Positions 6,725-6,960 of a DNA stretch of 6,960 bases are shown here, piece by piece; within the stretch, counting starts at the first letter, position 1, and each line of letters opens with the position of its first letter. The position numbers and the translations under genes are program-made. The notes under the pieces are model-generated. The model was not told the DNA's origin. It searched no databases and saw nothing but the letters and a program-made list of their open reading frames with translations. The stretch lies in NCBI GenBank assembly GCA_902494815.1, contig CABUVB010000098.1:1-6960 (forward strand), given 5' to 3'. The stretch comes from an uncultured Collinsella sp. (GTDB lineage: Bacteria; Actinomycetota; Coriobacteriia; Coriobacteriales; Coriobacteriaceae).

Positions 6725-6960
6725 ATGACGGAGTCTTATTTGCAGATCGCCGCAAACAACGAGGAGCTGGCGCGCGATATTGTCGAGCGCGCGAGTGCCC
6801 GTGGTGTGACGGTGTCGACGGCGGAGTCGCTGACGGCGGGCATGATCGCCTCGACGATTGCCGATATCCCGGGCGCCTCGGCGGTGCTGCGTGGCGGTGC
6901 GGTGACCTATTGCGATGAGATTAAGCATCGTGTTCTTGGTGTTGAGCAGGAGACGCTCGA
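6725..6960 (+). CDS. CinA C-terminal domain / PncC-type nicotinamide-nucleotide amidase (3' end outside window)
   Basis: Start of a CinA-family protein; 78 codons are visible before the right edge. Family marks are TAESLTAG at residues 32-39 and PGASAVLRGGAVTYCDEIKHRVLGV-like sequence at 49-73. The domain begins within about the first 15 residues (ELARDIVERA), so the N-terminal molybdopterin-binding-like domain of full-length CinA is missing. That makes this a single-domain, PncC-like protein. PncC removes the amide from nicotinamide mononucleotide, giving nicotinate mononucleotide for NAD recycling; that activity is inferred. ATG 6725 is chosen, but GTG 6719 is in frame two codons earlier and neither has a strong Shine-Dalgarno site. 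Translation may depend on coupling to pgsA, which ends 12 bases before. recA often follows cinA, but the next gene is not visible. Confidence 0.9.
   Translation, partial: MTESYLQIAANNEELARDIVERASARGVTVSTAESLTAGMIASTIADIPGASAVLRGGAVTYCDEIKHRVLGVEQETL

Noticed and set aside
6541..6918. Plus-strand open frame crossing the end of pgsA and the start of the CinA gene
   Set aside because: It is out of frame with both recognised proteins, and its translation shows no family motif, whereas the pgsA and CinA frames do.
4685..6928. Very long open frame on the minus strand (747 codons) across rimO and pgsA
   Set aside because: It lies opposite two clearly recognised genes, its product is a His/Arg/Asp/Gly-rich shadow composition with no domain, and long antisense frames are expected in GC-rich DNA with biased third positions.

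Overview
The window holds a compact, single-strand cluster of core bacterial genes, all read on the + strand. The DNA looks GC-rich, with G/C favoured at third codon positions. Clear Shine-Dalgarno sites of the AAAGGA or GGAGG type precede most starts. The order ftsK/spoIIIE - rodZ-like - yajQ - rimO - pgsA - cinA resembles the conserved Gram-positive neighbourhood that in Bacillus and Clostridia continues into recA and rny. Together with the high GC content and the style of the proteins, this suggests a high-GC anaerobic actinobacterium of the Coriobacteriia (Collinsella or Olsenella-like). That placement is inference from gene order and composition, not a database match.

Layout: positions 2-2632 carry an FtsK/SpoIIIE DNA translocase whose first codons lie left of the window. 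Its stop overlaps the start of a RodZ-like membrane protein (2632-4164) by one base. After 26 bases comes a YajQ-family protein (4191-4688). After another 26 bases comes RimO, the ribosomal protein S12 methylthiotransferase (4715-6064). Nine bases later, PgsA (phosphatidylglycerophosphate synthase, 6074-6712) begins with GTG. A CinA C-terminal-domain (PncC-type) protein starts at about 6725 and runs off the right edge. No gap exceeds 26 bases, no terminator-like hairpin or convincing internal promoter was seen, and the genes are probably transcribed together.

Functionally the cluster joins chromosome segregation at the septum (FtsK), cell shape or envelope organisation (RodZ-like), acidic phospholipid synthesis (PgsA), ribosome modification (RimO), a nucleotide-binding protein of uncertain role (YajQ) and probable pyridine-nucleotide salvage (CinA/PncC). 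This is ordinary housekeeping content. I found no mobile element, CRISPR array, RNA gene, toxin-antitoxin pair or defence system.

The unusual parts are the low-complexity regions. The FtsK linker contains a duplicated, protein-conserved motif beside acidic runs. The RodZ-like protein has a long Arg/Gly/Tyr-rich cytoplasmic linker and a tandemly repeated acidic tail. These are the places worth a second look; I do not see evidence for a new system.
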